Assembly (NCBI RefSeq): GCF_039523795.1
Contig: NZ_BAAAFZ010000029.1
Span: 1 to 64,000, forward strand
DNA from: Craurococcus roseus
GTDB taxonomy: Bacteria > Pseudomonadota > Alphaproteobacteria > Acetobacterales > Acetobacteraceae
Length of the DNA stretch: 64,000 nt
Reading direction: 5' to 3'
Part shown: positions 48,450 through 57,415 of the stretch, in pieces
Layout: each line of letters begins with the position of its first letter
Position numbering within the stretch: position 1 is the stretch's first letter
The notes under the pieces: generated by a model
Seen by the model: only the letters and a program-made list of their open reading frames with translations
Told to the model about the DNA's origin: nothing
Databases searched by the model: none
Position numbers and translations under genes: made by a program

Positions 48450-50003
48450 CTAGCGGCCACGGAACACGACCGAACCGACCATGGAAACGAGCCGGCGCGC
48501 GACGTCGCGCCTGGCCAGCGCGAGCAGCGCGGCGTAGACCGCCGCACCAAACGCGACGAGGACGGCGAGGCGCACCGGGCCCGGCAGGGAAGCCGGCAGC
48601 ATCGCGCCGAGCGCCACCACGGCCCCCGCCATCGCCCCGGCCACGAGCGCGATCGAGGGGAGCCCGCGGTTCTGCGTCTTGATGCCGAGGCCGCTCGCGC
48701 GCCGCAGCATCCAAGCGTCCACCGGCCACGCGAGCAGGGACCTGAGGACCCAGGCGGCGGCCGCTACGCCGGCCGACGCGGCGCCCAGCAGAGGCCAAGC
48801 GAGCACGACGGCGGCTTCCACGAACTGGCCGGGCAGCGGGTAGAGCGGCCGCCCGAGCGCCGAAACCGCCGCCCAGGCGTAGAGCCGGACGAGGTGGATC
48901 ATGGCAACGCCGCACAGCGCCACCACGACGGGCGTGGCTTCGAGCCACTTCGGCCCGAACACGACGGCCACCACCTCCGGCGCCACGGCGGCTAGGCCGG
49001 CGAAGATTGGGAAGCCGATGGCGCAGGTGGTTTCGGCGGCCCCGGCGAAGGCGCGCCGCAGCACGCGCGGGGCCTCGCCGAGCCGCGAGAAAAGGGGGAA
49101 GACCACCCGCCAAATGGCCGTCGTCGCCACGTCGCGCAGCACGTCCACGGCGCGGAAGGCGAGGTTGAAGTACCCGGCCGCGTGCGTCCCGAGCACCACG
49201 CCGACCTGGAGCATGAACAAGCGCGGCATGACCATGATCACCGCGTTGGTCCCCAGCGCGCTGAGGCCGTAGCCGAACAGGTCGCGGAACTCCTGCCGCC
49301 CGAAGCCGAACCGCGGCCGCTCGGGGGTGGCCGCCCAGAGCAGCACGGCCGGGAGCGCGACGGCGAGGACCTGCTGGGCCACGGGGGCCCACATCCCGCC
49401 GCCGAACAGGGCGATGGCGACCGCGGTGGCGCCGCCGACGAAGCGCCCGGCGAAGGAGCAGACCGCGAGGTCGCGGAAGCGGAATTCGCGCCTGTTACGG
49501 GCGATCAACGCCCCGGCCAAGCCCGATGCGGGCAGGCTCAGGCTCATCCAGCCCAGTGCGGCGGCCGCTTGCGGGTCGCCCACGGCGGCGCCGACCAGGT
49601 CGGCGCACAACCAGCAGAGGGCGCACAGCCCGACGCCCAGCCCGAGCGACACGGTGAAGGCGGTGTCGAAATGCCGCGTCCCGGCGTCGCGCCGCTGGAC
49701 CAGCGCGTCCTGGAAGAGCATCTCTACCGGCAATGTGAGGAGGGAGACCAGGCTGAACGCCAGCGCGGCGCTGCCGAGTTCGGCGGGCGCGAGCTGGTGG
49801 GCGAAGACCACGAGGGTGACGAGCGAAACGGCCGTCATTCCGCCGCTTTCCAGGACGGTCCAAGCCATGGAGGCCGCCGTGCCGCGGCGGTCCGTCCGGG
49901 GGGCGGTGGTTCCGGCCGGCGGGGCCGCCGCGGGCCGGGTGCGTGGCTTCCGCCACCCGCGGGCGGCGGCGGCGCCACCCATGCGAAGGGATGTGTCCGT
50001 CAT
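48450..50003 (-). CDS. Exopolysaccharide flippase (Wzx/MOP family)
   Basis: Inner-membrane protein of 517 residues with about 13 hydrophobic helices, starting after a basic N-terminal tail of about 40 residues. The stretch FAHQLAPAELGSAALAFSLVSLLTLPVEMLFQDALVQR is the family signature and parallels the flippase at 6728-8191. It moves undecaprenyl-linked repeat units to the periplasm for the adjacent polymerase. A 72-base gap separates it from the polymerase gene, suggesting one transcript. Confidence 0.9.
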   Translation of the reverse strand: MTDTSLRMGGAAAARGWRKPRTRPAAAPPAGTTAPRTDRRGTAASMAWTVLESGGMTAVSLVTLVVFAHQLAPAELGSAALAFSLVSLLTLPVEMLFQDALVQRRDAGTRHFDTAFTVSLGLGVGLCALCWLCADLVGAAVGDPQAAAALGWMSLSLPASGLAGALIARNRREFRFRDLAVCSFAGRFVGGATAVAIALFGGGMWAPVAQQVLAVALPAVLLWAATPERPRFGFGRQEFRDLFGYGLSALGTNAVIMVMPRLFMLQVGVVLGTHAAGYFNLAFRAVDVLRDVATTAIWRVVFPLFSRLGEAPRVLRRAFAGAAETTCAIGFPIFAGLAAVAPEVVAVVFGPKWLEATPVVVALCGVAMIHLVRLYAWAAVSALGRPLYPLPGQFVEAAVVLAWPLLGAASAGVAAAAWVLRSLLAWPVDAWMLRRASGLGIKTQNRGLPSIALVAGAMAGAVVALGAMLPASLPGPVRLAVLVAFGAAVYAALLALARRDVARRLVSMVGSVVFRGR

Positions 50004-50232
50004 GGGTGGCGCGGGCCGATGTCCTGAAGAGCTCGGGTGGGTCGCCGCGAGATCGCATACGAAATCCGCGCGCGGACCGCGTGCATCGCGGTGGCTATGT
50101 GCCTAGCAGGCAAGTCCGGCTGGCGCTCGGCAATTTTTCTTGTTCGCCGCTCGCGGGATTTCGTGTGTCCGTTCTACACTGGGTTAAGCGATAATCGACC
50201 CACGACTGGCAGCGTTCCAGGGGAGTTTCGGA

Positions 50233-51255
50233 GTGTCACACGGACGGTTGGAGCACGGCTCGGCCCCTGGCATACCGGCCGCGCCGGGCGGGGCGCCGGG
50301 CGAGGTGCCGGGTGCCGATGGCGGCTTGGGCATGGTGGTGCCCACGCGCAACCGCGCCCACACCTTGCGCGTGGTGGCGCCCAGCTTCTACGCCCAGGAA
50401 GGGGTGGAGGAAATCGTCTTCGTGGACGACGGCAGCACGGACGACACCCAAGCGGTGCTGGCCGACCTCGCGGCGCGCCACCCCGGGGTGCGCACGGTGG
50501 TGTTGCGCAACGCCGAACGGCAAGGCGCTTCGGCGTGCCGGAACAGCGGGGTGGAGGCGCTGCGCGGCCGGTACGTCCTGTTTTGCGACGACGACGAGAT
50601 GCTGGAGGCCGGATACGCCCGCACCTGCCTGCGCAAGCTGATCGAGCAAGGCGCCGGGGCGGTTTCCGGTCGTCGCGTGTACATGCTGGAAGGCGAAACG
50701 CCCGAAGCCGCCCTACGGCGTTTCGGGATGGGCATGCGGACGTCGGCGCCGTTCCGCTTTTGGCTGTGCGAGGTCGTCAATGGCGCGCGCTTCCAAGGGG
50801 ACAAGGAACTTCCGTTCACCAATGCCGTGATCGTCACCCGGACGGAACTCGTGCGCCGGTACGGCTTCGATCCCGAATACGCCAAAGGCAACGGCTACAG
50901 GGAAGAAACAGATTTCCAAATGAACCTTTTCGTCAACGGCCACAAGATAGTCGTTACGAACGACGTGCATAGCATACACTTGAGCCCTTCGCGGGTTCGC
51001 ACCGGCGGCCAGCGCGGCGCGCCGGCATTGGAGCGGATCCGCTGGTCCGTGCACTACACGGGCTACTTCTATCGCAAGTATTGGGCACGATACGCCGAGC
51101 GAGCCGGGGTCCGCCTGCCCATGTCCGTCGCCCTGGCTTGCTTCGCCGCCTTCGCCGCTTACCGCGAGTTCCTCCGCCCGCCTCTTTACCGGGCCGCCAT
51201 GGCCTTGTTCGCAGCGCGGCGCCGGGGAACGGCCCGGCTGGCCCACCAACCGTGA
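50233..51255 (+). CDS. Glycosyltransferase family 2 protein
   Basis: GT-A glycosyltransferase of 340 residues: MVVPTRNRAHTLRVVAPSF, IVFVDDGSTDDTQAVL and the metal site LFCDDDEML, then a C-terminal region with YFYRKYWARYAERAG and a short hydrophobic patch (SVALACFAAFAAY). The start is a GTG with GGGGAGTTTCGGA before it. It is divergent from the flippase, and the 229 bases between (with AATTTTTCTTGTT and TACACTGG stretches) likely hold both promoters. Acceptor and donor unknown. Confidence 0.9.
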   Translation: MSHGRLEHGSAPGIPAAPGGAPGEVPGADGGLGMVVPTRNRAHTLRVVAPSFYAQEGVEEIVFVDDGSTDDTQAVLADLAARHPGVRTVVLRNAERQGASACRNSGVEALRGRYVLFCDDDEMLEAGYARTCLRKLIEQGAGAVSGRRVYMLEGETPEAALRRFGMGMRTSAPFRFWLCEVVNGARFQGDKELPFTNAVIVTRTELVRRYGFDPEYAKGNGYREETDFQMNLFVNGHKIVVTNDVHSIHLSPSRVRTGGQRGAPALERIRWSVHYTGYFYRKYWARYAERAGVRLPMSVALACFAAFAAYREFLRPPLYRAAMALFAARRRGTARLAHQP

Positions 51256-51352
51256 CGTCGACCATGGAAGCGGTTCTGTTGCGCCCGCCCTTGTCCGCGG
51301 CGACAGGCCCCGGTCGGCGCCGGGGGCGAGACGCCGGGCGGGACGCGCGGTG

Positions 51353-52573
51353 ATGCGCGTCGCCCTCGTCGATCCTTCGCTGTTCACCTTGCCCTACGAC
51401 CGCATGCTCGCCCTCGGCTTGCGCGAGGCCGGCCACGACGTCGTCTTGCACACCCGGGCGTTGGAGCCCGCGGAGGGCGATGGCGGAGGCGTGGCGCTGG
51501 CAGCGGACTTCTACCGAGCCACCGGCGGCGCCCGCACGGCTTGGCTTCCCGAGCCCCTGCGCTTGACGCTCAAGGGGATCGACCACTTGGCGTCGATGGC
51601 CGGCTTGGTCGCCCGGCTCCGGCGCGAACGACCGGATGTGATCCATTTCCAGTGGTTGCCGCTGCCGTTCGCGGACAGGCTCTTTTTGCCCGCCCTGGCC
51701 CGCGTCGCACCGCTCGTGCTCACCGTGCATGACTCCAACCCGTTCAACGGCAACCCCGGATCACGGTTGCAGCGGATCGGCGCCACAGATTGCTTCGGCG
51801 CCTTCGACGGCATGATCGTGCATACCGAACGTTTCCGGGAACGGTTGCTGGCCCGGGGCGTGCCGGCGGAGCGTGTGACGCGCATCCCGCACGGGCTGCT
51901 GGGCGGCTCTGCCGCCGCCGATGCGCCCTCGCCGGCGCCCGCCTCGGCCGCGCCGCGGCGCCCTTCGACCTTCCTGTTGTTCGGGCAGATCAAGCCTTAC
52001 AAGGGCGCGGACGTGCTGATCGAGGCGTTCGCGCGGCTGCCGGAGGCGCTCCGGGCCGAGGCGCGCCTGCGCATCGTCGGCAAGCCTTACATGGAACTCG
52101 CGCCGTTGCTCGAATTGGCAGGCGAGCGGGGCGTCGCCGGGCGGGTCGCTGTGGAGCCGCGCTTCGTGCCCGAGGAGGAGATCCCGGCGCTGTTCGGGCC
52201 CGACAGCATACCCGTCTTCCCCTACCGGGAGATCGAGGCCAGCGGCGCGCTCACCCTGGCCATCGCCCACGGAAGGCCCGTGATCGCCTCCCGCATCGGT
52301 TCTTTCGCGGAAGATCTGCAGGACGGGGCACACGGGGCGCTGGTCGCGCCCGACGACCCCGCCGCATTGGCGGCAGCCATGGAGCGGATGCTGACGGACC
52401 CCGACTTCGCGGCGCGCTGCGCAGCCAATGTCCGGGCCCTTTCCACCGCGGTGCCGTCCTGGGGCGAGATCGGGCGGAAAACGGCCGCGGTGTACGACGC
52501 GGCCCGGGCGAACCGGAAACCCGGCGGGACGCGTCCCGCGGTGGCCGCCGCCGGCCGTCGCGCCCCCGCTTGA
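51353..52573 (+). CDS. Glycosyltransferase family 4 protein
   Basis: GT-B fold glycosyltransferase (406 residues). The N-terminal domain contains RPDVIHFQWLPLPFADRL and LTVHDSNPFNGN; the C-terminal domain has FLLFGQIKPYKGADVLIEAF and the nucleotide-sugar E-x7-E-like site FPYREIEASGALTLAIAHGRPVIAS. An in-frame GTG sits three bases upstream of the ATG. It follows the GT2 gene by 97 bases in the same direction and belongs to the exopolysaccharide locus. Confidence 0.91.
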   Translation: MRVALVDPSLFTLPYDRMLALGLREAGHDVVLHTRALEPAEGDGGGVALAADFYRATGGARTAWLPEPLRLTLKGIDHLASMAGLVARLRRERPDVIHFQWLPLPFADRLFLPALARVAPLVLTVHDSNPFNGNPGSRLQRIGATDCFGAFDGMIVHTERFRERLLARGVPAERVTRIPHGLLGGSAAADAPSPAPASAAPRRPSTFLLFGQIKPYKGADVLIEAFARLPEALRAEARLRIVGKPYMELAPLLELAGERGVAGRVAVEPRFVPEEEIPALFGPDSIPVFPYREIEASGALTLAIAHGRPVIASRIGSFAEDLQDGAHGALVAPDDPAALAAAMERMLTDPDFAARCAANVRALSTAVPSWGEIGRKTAAVYDAARANRKPGGTRPAVAAAGRRAPA

Positions 52574-52589
52574 CCCCCGGCCGGGGGCG
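52561..52589 (+). terminator. Hairpin at the end of the GT4 gene
   Basis: CCCCCGG and CCGGGGG abut (52574-52587) right after the stop, and the last codons CGCCCCCG (52561-52568) can instead pair with CGGGGGCG (52582-52589). It may reduce read-through to the next gene. Confidence 0.4.
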
Positions 52590-52795
52590 TCGGTCGCCTC
52601 CGGCGTTTCCGCTTCCCAGTCACGGTTAAACGGCCTCAATGCGCCGTCCAGATTCCGTGTTTGGCGAGGCACGGTCCACAAACAAGAGATGCGCGGTGCG
52701 GCCCCGGTCACGCGACATTGTCGCAACGGCCATCGGTCCCTCCCTTATTCTCCCGGCGACAAGCGCGTCCCTCCCATGCGCAACCGGAGCTTTCG

Positions 52796-55027
52796 GTGAA
52801 CACCTACGCACCCTCCAGAGCCCTTTCCCTTTTGCCGACCGGCGGCGTCGAGGCGCCGGCGCTGAGGGAAGCCAACGTCCGCTCCGTGGAACAACTCGCC
52901 AAGGCGCTTTGGCGGCGGCGCCTCTTCATCGCCAGTTGCGGCATAGCCTTGGGGGTGGCCGGGTACGCGGTGACCAAGCAGTTGCCGAAGAAGTATACCG
53001 CGACCGGTCTGGTGGCGGTGGACACCCAACGCATCACGGCCGTGGGCGCCACGGGCCCCACCGACGCTGGCACCCTGATGGACCCGGCTCCGCAGGTCCG
53101 GAGCGAAACCTTGCTTCTGCGGTCGCCGGCGGTGCTGAGGAAGGTCGCGGACGAACTGGAACTCGCCGCGGACCCGGAGTTCAACGCGCTCCTCCGCCAG
53201 CCCGGGGTCCTGGACCAGGTCAAAGGCTTCGTTCGGCAGGTAGCCAACGGCGCCTTCCTCCCGGAGCAGGTCGTCGCGCGGCTCGCCGAATACGGGATTG
53301 TCCTGCCCGCGCCCGCCGAGGAGAAGGTGCTCACCCCGCGCGCTGTGCGCGAGATGGTGATGGATTCGTTGTCGGACAGCCTGGCCGTCTTCAACGACGG
53401 GCGCAGCCTCGTGATCTCGGCGAGCTTCACATCGGAGAACCCGGAACGGGCCGCGGAGGTGGTCAACCACCTGTTCGAGAGCTACCTGGGCGAGAAGCGC
53501 GAGGTGCGCGCGTCCCGGAACCGCGAGATCCTGGGCGCCCTGCAGGGTCGTCTGGAAGACGCGCGCGCGGAACTCGCGGCTGCGGAACAGCGGGTGCGGG
53601 ACTTCCGGGCGAAGCACGGCCTCGTGTCCGTGCGCGCGGGGTCCGTCGCGCAGCAACAGGTGGAGGAGCTCTCCACCGCGCTCGCCCGCGCGTCCGAAGA
53701 GCGCGCGCGCATCAACTCCATCTGGGAGCGCGCGCAGAGCGGGGCCCGCGTCGGCGCCATCCCGACCGATGTCGTGGACGTGCTGGCCTCGCAGACCGTC
53801 GGCCGTTTGCGCGACCGCGAAGCCGAAGCGGTGCGCCGCTTGACCGAACTCTCGTCGCGGCTGGGGCCCAGCCACCCCGAGCGCAGGTCCGCCGAGTCGG
53901 AACTCGCCGCGGCGCGCGCCGAAACCTTTGCCGAAGCGCGGCGCATCGTCGCCTCGCTCGGCGCGCAGGCGCAGTCCGCCCGCGCCCGCGAAGCCGATCT
54001 CGCGCGCCAACTGGAGGAAGCCCGCGGCCAAGCGACGCGGTTGAGCGGGGTGCAGGCCGAGTTGCTGCAACTGGAAAAGGAGTCCGACCAGCGCCGGGCG
54101 TTGTACCAGACCTTCATGCAAAGCGTGGAGCAATCGGCGGCGGAGCCTCGCGATCCGCAAATCCTGGGTGTGCAGGTCGTGAGCTACGCGGTCGCGCCGA
54201 ACGAGCCCTCCGCGCCGAGGCCCGCTCTGGCCGGCGGCATCGGCATGCTGCTCGGCTTCTGCCTGGGCGGCTTGGTCAGCGTGGCCGGCCGTCAGAACCG
54301 CGGCCCCTTCCGCGATCTCGAGGATTTGGCGCAGGAGACGCGCTTGCCGGTGCTGGCCGCGGTGCCGCGGGCGTCCGGGTGGCGCGGCCAGGCCTCGTTG
54401 CTCAACCGCATCACCGCCGAGCCGCGGGGCATGGAGGCCGAGGTGCTGCGCGGCCTCCGCGCGCAACTGCGCTTCATCGCGCCCCAGGCGACGCCGCGGA
54501 GCGTCGCCTTCGCCGCGTCCGGCCCCGGCGAGAGCGCTTCGTCCCTCGCCGCGGCCTTCGCGCGGGTGGCGGCGCTCGATGGGTTGCGGGTGCTGCTGAT
54601 CGAGGGCGACCTCCAGCAGCCCTCCCTGGCGGCCGCCCTCGGCCTGCCCGAGAGCAACGGGCTCCTCGCCGCCGTCAGCCAGAGCGCGCCGTGGAACGAA
54701 TCGGTGGCGCGCGACACGGTTACGCCGCTCGATCTCCTGCTCGTCACCGAGCCGCCCCCCAACGCGCGGCAATTGCTGGAGAGCGTGCGCTTCCAACAAC
54801 TGCTGGCGGATGCGTGTGAAGAGTACAACCTCGTCGTCGTCAACGCGCCATCGGTGACGCTGGCGGCGGAAGCGATGGTGTTGGCGCATTGCGTGGACGC
54901 GACCGTGCTCGTGGTCGAAGCCAACGCGACGCCGCGCGACCGGGTCAAGGCGGCCGCGGAACGCCTGCTCGTGGCCTCGAACGGGCTCACGGCGGCGGTG
55001 CTGAACAAGGCGGCCGCTAAGGGTTGA
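52796..55027 (+). CDS. Polysaccharide chain-length/BY-kinase-like protein (Wzc/GumC type) with degenerate ATP site
   Basis: Inner-membrane protein of 743 residues controlling polymer length and export. A Wzz domain begins near residue 20 (first membrane helix FIASCGIALGVAGYAV), a long periplasmic coiled-coil region runs about 210-450, a second membrane helix is near 475-500 (GGIGMLLGFCLGGLVSVAG), and a cytoplasmic CpsD-like domain follows. There the P-loop reads GPGESASS with Ala581 where lysine is expected, Walker A' reads LLIEGDLQQ (Glu603 for Asp) and Walker B LVVVNAP (Asn683 for Asp). The C-terminus NKAAAKG has no tyrosine cluster. It should not be an active kinase. The GTG start has GGAGC before it. 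Confidence 0.9.
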   Translation: MNTYAPSRALSLLPTGGVEAPALREANVRSVEQLAKALWRRRLFIASCGIALGVAGYAVTKQLPKKYTATGLVAVDTQRITAVGATGPTDAGTLMDPAPQVRSETLLLRSPAVLRKVADELELAADPEFNALLRQPGVLDQVKGFVRQVANGAFLPEQVVARLAEYGIVLPAPAEEKVLTPRAVREMVMDSLSDSLAVFNDGRSLVISASFTSENPERAAEVVNHLFESYLGEKREVRASRNREILGALQGRLEDARAELAAAEQRVRDFRAKHGLVSVRAGSVAQQQVEELSTALARASEERARINSIWERAQSGARVGAIPTDVVDVLASQTVGRLRDREAEAVRRLTELSSRLGPSHPERRSAESELAAARAETFAEARRIVASLGAQAQSARAREADLARQLEEARGQATRLSGVQAELLQLEKESDQRRALYQTFMQSVEQSAAEPRDPQILGVQVVSYAVAPNEPSAPRPALAGGIGMLLGFCLGGLVSVAGRQNRGPFRDLEDLAQETRLPVLAAVPRASGWRGQASLLNRITAEPRGMEAEVLRGLRAQLRFIAPQATPRSVAFAASGPGESASSLAAAFARVAALDGLRVLLIEGDLQQPSLAAALGLPESNGLLAAVSQSAPWNESVARDTVTPLDLLLVTEPPPNARQLLESVRFQQLLADACEEYNLVVVNAPSVTLAAEAMVLAHCVDATVLVVEANATPRDRVKAAAERLLVASNGLTAAVLNKAAAKG

Positions 55028-55275
55028 GTAGGGGGAGGGAGCTGCGCCGCACCGGACCGGCCGGCCGCGCAAGGGCCGCGGCCGGCCGGCTCGGCCGGTC
55101 CGCTCTCATAGCGGGACGGCCGTCCAGAGGCCGGCAGGTCCGGCCGGGGTGATCTGCCCCCTGGCGCATTCGCTGAGGATGACGAAACGTTGCGTATGCA
55201 TGACGAATGTTCAGTGGGATCATCGGCTACCGTGATGCGACCGATGTCGGGCTTGGGCCAGGAGCGTTCGAAGGT

Positions 55276-56622
55276 ATGGCGCGATCTATGATGCAGCGGC
55301 TGCTCGCCCACATCGATTGGCCGCCCGGCCGCCGGCCGGGCTCGGCCCCGGAGCCTTCATCCTCGCCGCCGCCGGCGCCATTGCTCCCCTCCCATCCGCT
55401 CCACGCCGACGCCGACGTTACGGACGTCGAGGACGCCCGCCGCACCGCTCTCCGCAAGGCGTTCACGCCGACGCATCCGCTCCGGAGCGCGCGCCGGTTG
55501 GCGGGGCGCAGGACACAGCTCGCCCGCGTCCTGCGCGCGATGCTGGACGAGTCGGCCCACGTGGTGATGTACGCCGAGCGGGGCCGCGGCAAGACGTCGC
55601 TCATCAACCTGGTTTCGGAGGCTTTGCGCGCCCTCGCCTTCATGGTGGGCTCCTACAGCTGCGCGGCCGAGGACGATTTCGACGCGATCCTGCGCGGGTT
55701 GATGCGGAGCCTGCCGCGGTCGCTGCTCGCCGTGCCGGTGCAGCAGGGCGAGGACCGCCTCCTCGGGTGCGAGGCGGCGCTTCCGGACGGGCGGCTGCAG
55801 ACGCACGACGTGCTCGGCCTCACCGGGCGGTTCACGGGCCGGCGGATGGTGCTGGTGGTGGACGAGTTCGATCGCGTCACCGACGTGGCGACGCGCACGC
55901 GCCTCGCCGACACGATCAAGCTGCTGTCCGACCGCGCCGCGCCGATCCTGTTCATCATCGTGGGCGTGTCGGACAACCTGGAAGAGCTGCTCGGACGCCA
56001 TCCCTCCATCCAGCGCAACGTGGTCAGCGTGCCGTTGCCGCTGCTGACGGACACCGAAATCGAGGCGCTGCTGGAGCGGGGCGCGCAGGAGGCCGGCCTC
56101 GTGTTCCCCCCTGCGGCCCGGTACGCAATCGCCGGGCTTGCGCGGGGCGTGCCGTACATCGCCCAGTTGCTGGCGCTGCACGCCGGCTACTCGATGCTCC
56201 GGCGCGGCAGCCAGGAGATCGCCCGCGCGGACCTCGACGAGGCGCTCGAGATCGCGGTGGCGGAGGCGGATCCGCGCGTGTCCAGGCTTTACGAAACCCT
56301 GACCGAAGGCGGGCGCGACACGGCCATGAGGGCGTTCCTCAGGTCGTTGGCGAACGGGACCCAGGACGCCTTCGGGCGCTTCGTCGTGGAACCCGCCGGT
56401 CCCGGGTTCCTGTCCGTCGCGGGACGGGCGGCCCCGGCCGAGCTTTGGCAACGCTTGGTGGACGCCGGCGCGGTGCGGCGCTGCGGCGATGGGGGGCCGC
56501 ACCTCTTCGCCATGGCCGAGGCGACCTTCGGCAACTATGTGCTGATGCGCGCTGCCCGCGACGGCCCCGAGCGCCGGGCGGAGACGCTGTCCCCGGTCCA
56601 GGCGACGACCGTAGCCCGTTGA
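55276..56622 (+). CDS. AAA family ATPase of the exopolysaccharide locus
   Basis: P-loop ATPase of about 448 residues (471 if the ATG at 55207 is used; that extension has poorer GC3). After a Pro/Ser-rich linker, the AAA_16/Orc1-Cdc6-like domain begins with LAGRRTQLARVLRAML, Walker A YAERGRGKTSLIN, Walker B MVLVVDEFDRV and sensor-1 LFIIVGVSDN. The C-terminal part (RLYETLTEGGRDTAMRAFL) looks like a winged-helix segment. No membrane helices. Such ATPases recur beside Wzc-type genes in alphaproteobacterial polysaccharide loci; their job is not established. It follows the wzc-like gene by about 250 bases. Confidence 0.82.
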   Translation: MARSMMQRLLAHIDWPPGRRPGSAPEPSSSPPPAPLLPSHPLHADADVTDVEDARRTALRKAFTPTHPLRSARRLAGRRTQLARVLRAMLDESAHVVMYAERGRGKTSLINLVSEALRALAFMVGSYSCAAEDDFDAILRGLMRSLPRSLLAVPVQQGEDRLLGCEAALPDGRLQTHDVLGLTGRFTGRRMVLVVDEFDRVTDVATRTRLADTIKLLSDRAAPILFIIVGVSDNLEELLGRHPSIQRNVVSVPLPLLTDTEIEALLERGAQEAGLVFPPAARYAIAGLARGVPYIAQLLALHAGYSMLRRGSQEIARADLDEALEIAVAEADPRVSRLYETLTEGGRDTAMRAFLRSLANGTQDAFGRFVVEPAGPGFLSVAGRAAPAELWQRLVDAGAVRRCGDGGPHLFAMAEATFGNYVLMRAARDGPERRAETLSPVQATTVAR

Positions 56623-57415
56623 GTTCCGACCGCTCCGTACGCCGCGAGGGGCTTCACCGCGCCACCGTCCTGGCCTTCGGGAACGGTTCGCCAGCGGCCA
56701 CTACCGGCTGCCGGGGCGCTTGGGGCGCTGTCTGCCGACCCAGGCGCCCAGCCGGCGCTCCCGGATGCGGCTGACGCCACGCTCCGGCGTTCGAGCCGGG
56801 TGCTGCCGCGCGGCGCCGTGCTTCGGGCCGTGATGCGTTTGCGGTTATCGGTGGCGTCCGTTGGCGCGACCGTAGCTGTGTTGCAAGGGGCGGAGGCGAC
56901 CAGTTGGAGCGGCGATCGACCGCCAAGGGTTTCTTTGCCGCTTGACCAAGAGCGCGCCGCCACCGGGGGACGCCCGGAACAGCAAGGAACGAAGATCGCT
57001 GGCGCCACGCGCCGGTCAACGCATCTGGCCGCGTCCCGATCGCGGGCTTCAGCACCACCGGGGCGCGCCCGACCGGGGTCGCGGACGCCGATCCGGCATA
57101 CCCGCTCCGTTTGATCGCCGAACCGGCGCCGCAGGGTCCGCCGAAGGGCGCTTGTGTTGGTGCCGGTAGGTCCTCGGCTCTGTTCCAGGAGCCGGGTGCC
57201 AAGGGAAGGATGGCCGGAGGTCGGCGCGGCTGCTGGCCGGTTCGCCGGAACGCCCGCGCACCCAGCGGTCACCCAACAGATGGCCGCTGCGGTGCGCGAG
57301 TGGCTGGCTTGGTCGTGTCCCAGGCGGTGGTGCNNNNNNNNNNNNNNNNNGCCGCGGGGCTCCCCGGTGGGATCGGGTTGCTGAGGCCTGCAACCCGAAC
57401 CTCGGAACCACCACG
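56623..57415. other. Gene-free region before the IS remnant, with assembly gap
   Basis: Nearly 800 bases in which I see no supportable gene on either strand; several frames are open only because of base composition. A run of 17 N lies at 57334-57350. A 9-base inverted repeat, TCGGGTTGC (57373-57381) and GCAACCCGA (57390-57398), sits just ahead of the transposase remnant and may be part of the element's end. Confidence 0.5.
57334..57350. other. Assembly gap (17 N)
   Basis: Seventeen undetermined bases about 65 bases before the transposase remnant; gaps commonly fall at repeated insertion sequences. Confidence 0.99.

Noticed and set aside
56654..57202. Minus-strand frames before the IS remnant as genes or a second transposase
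   Set aside because: The peptides have no family motif and no start signals; the region is close to an assembly gap.
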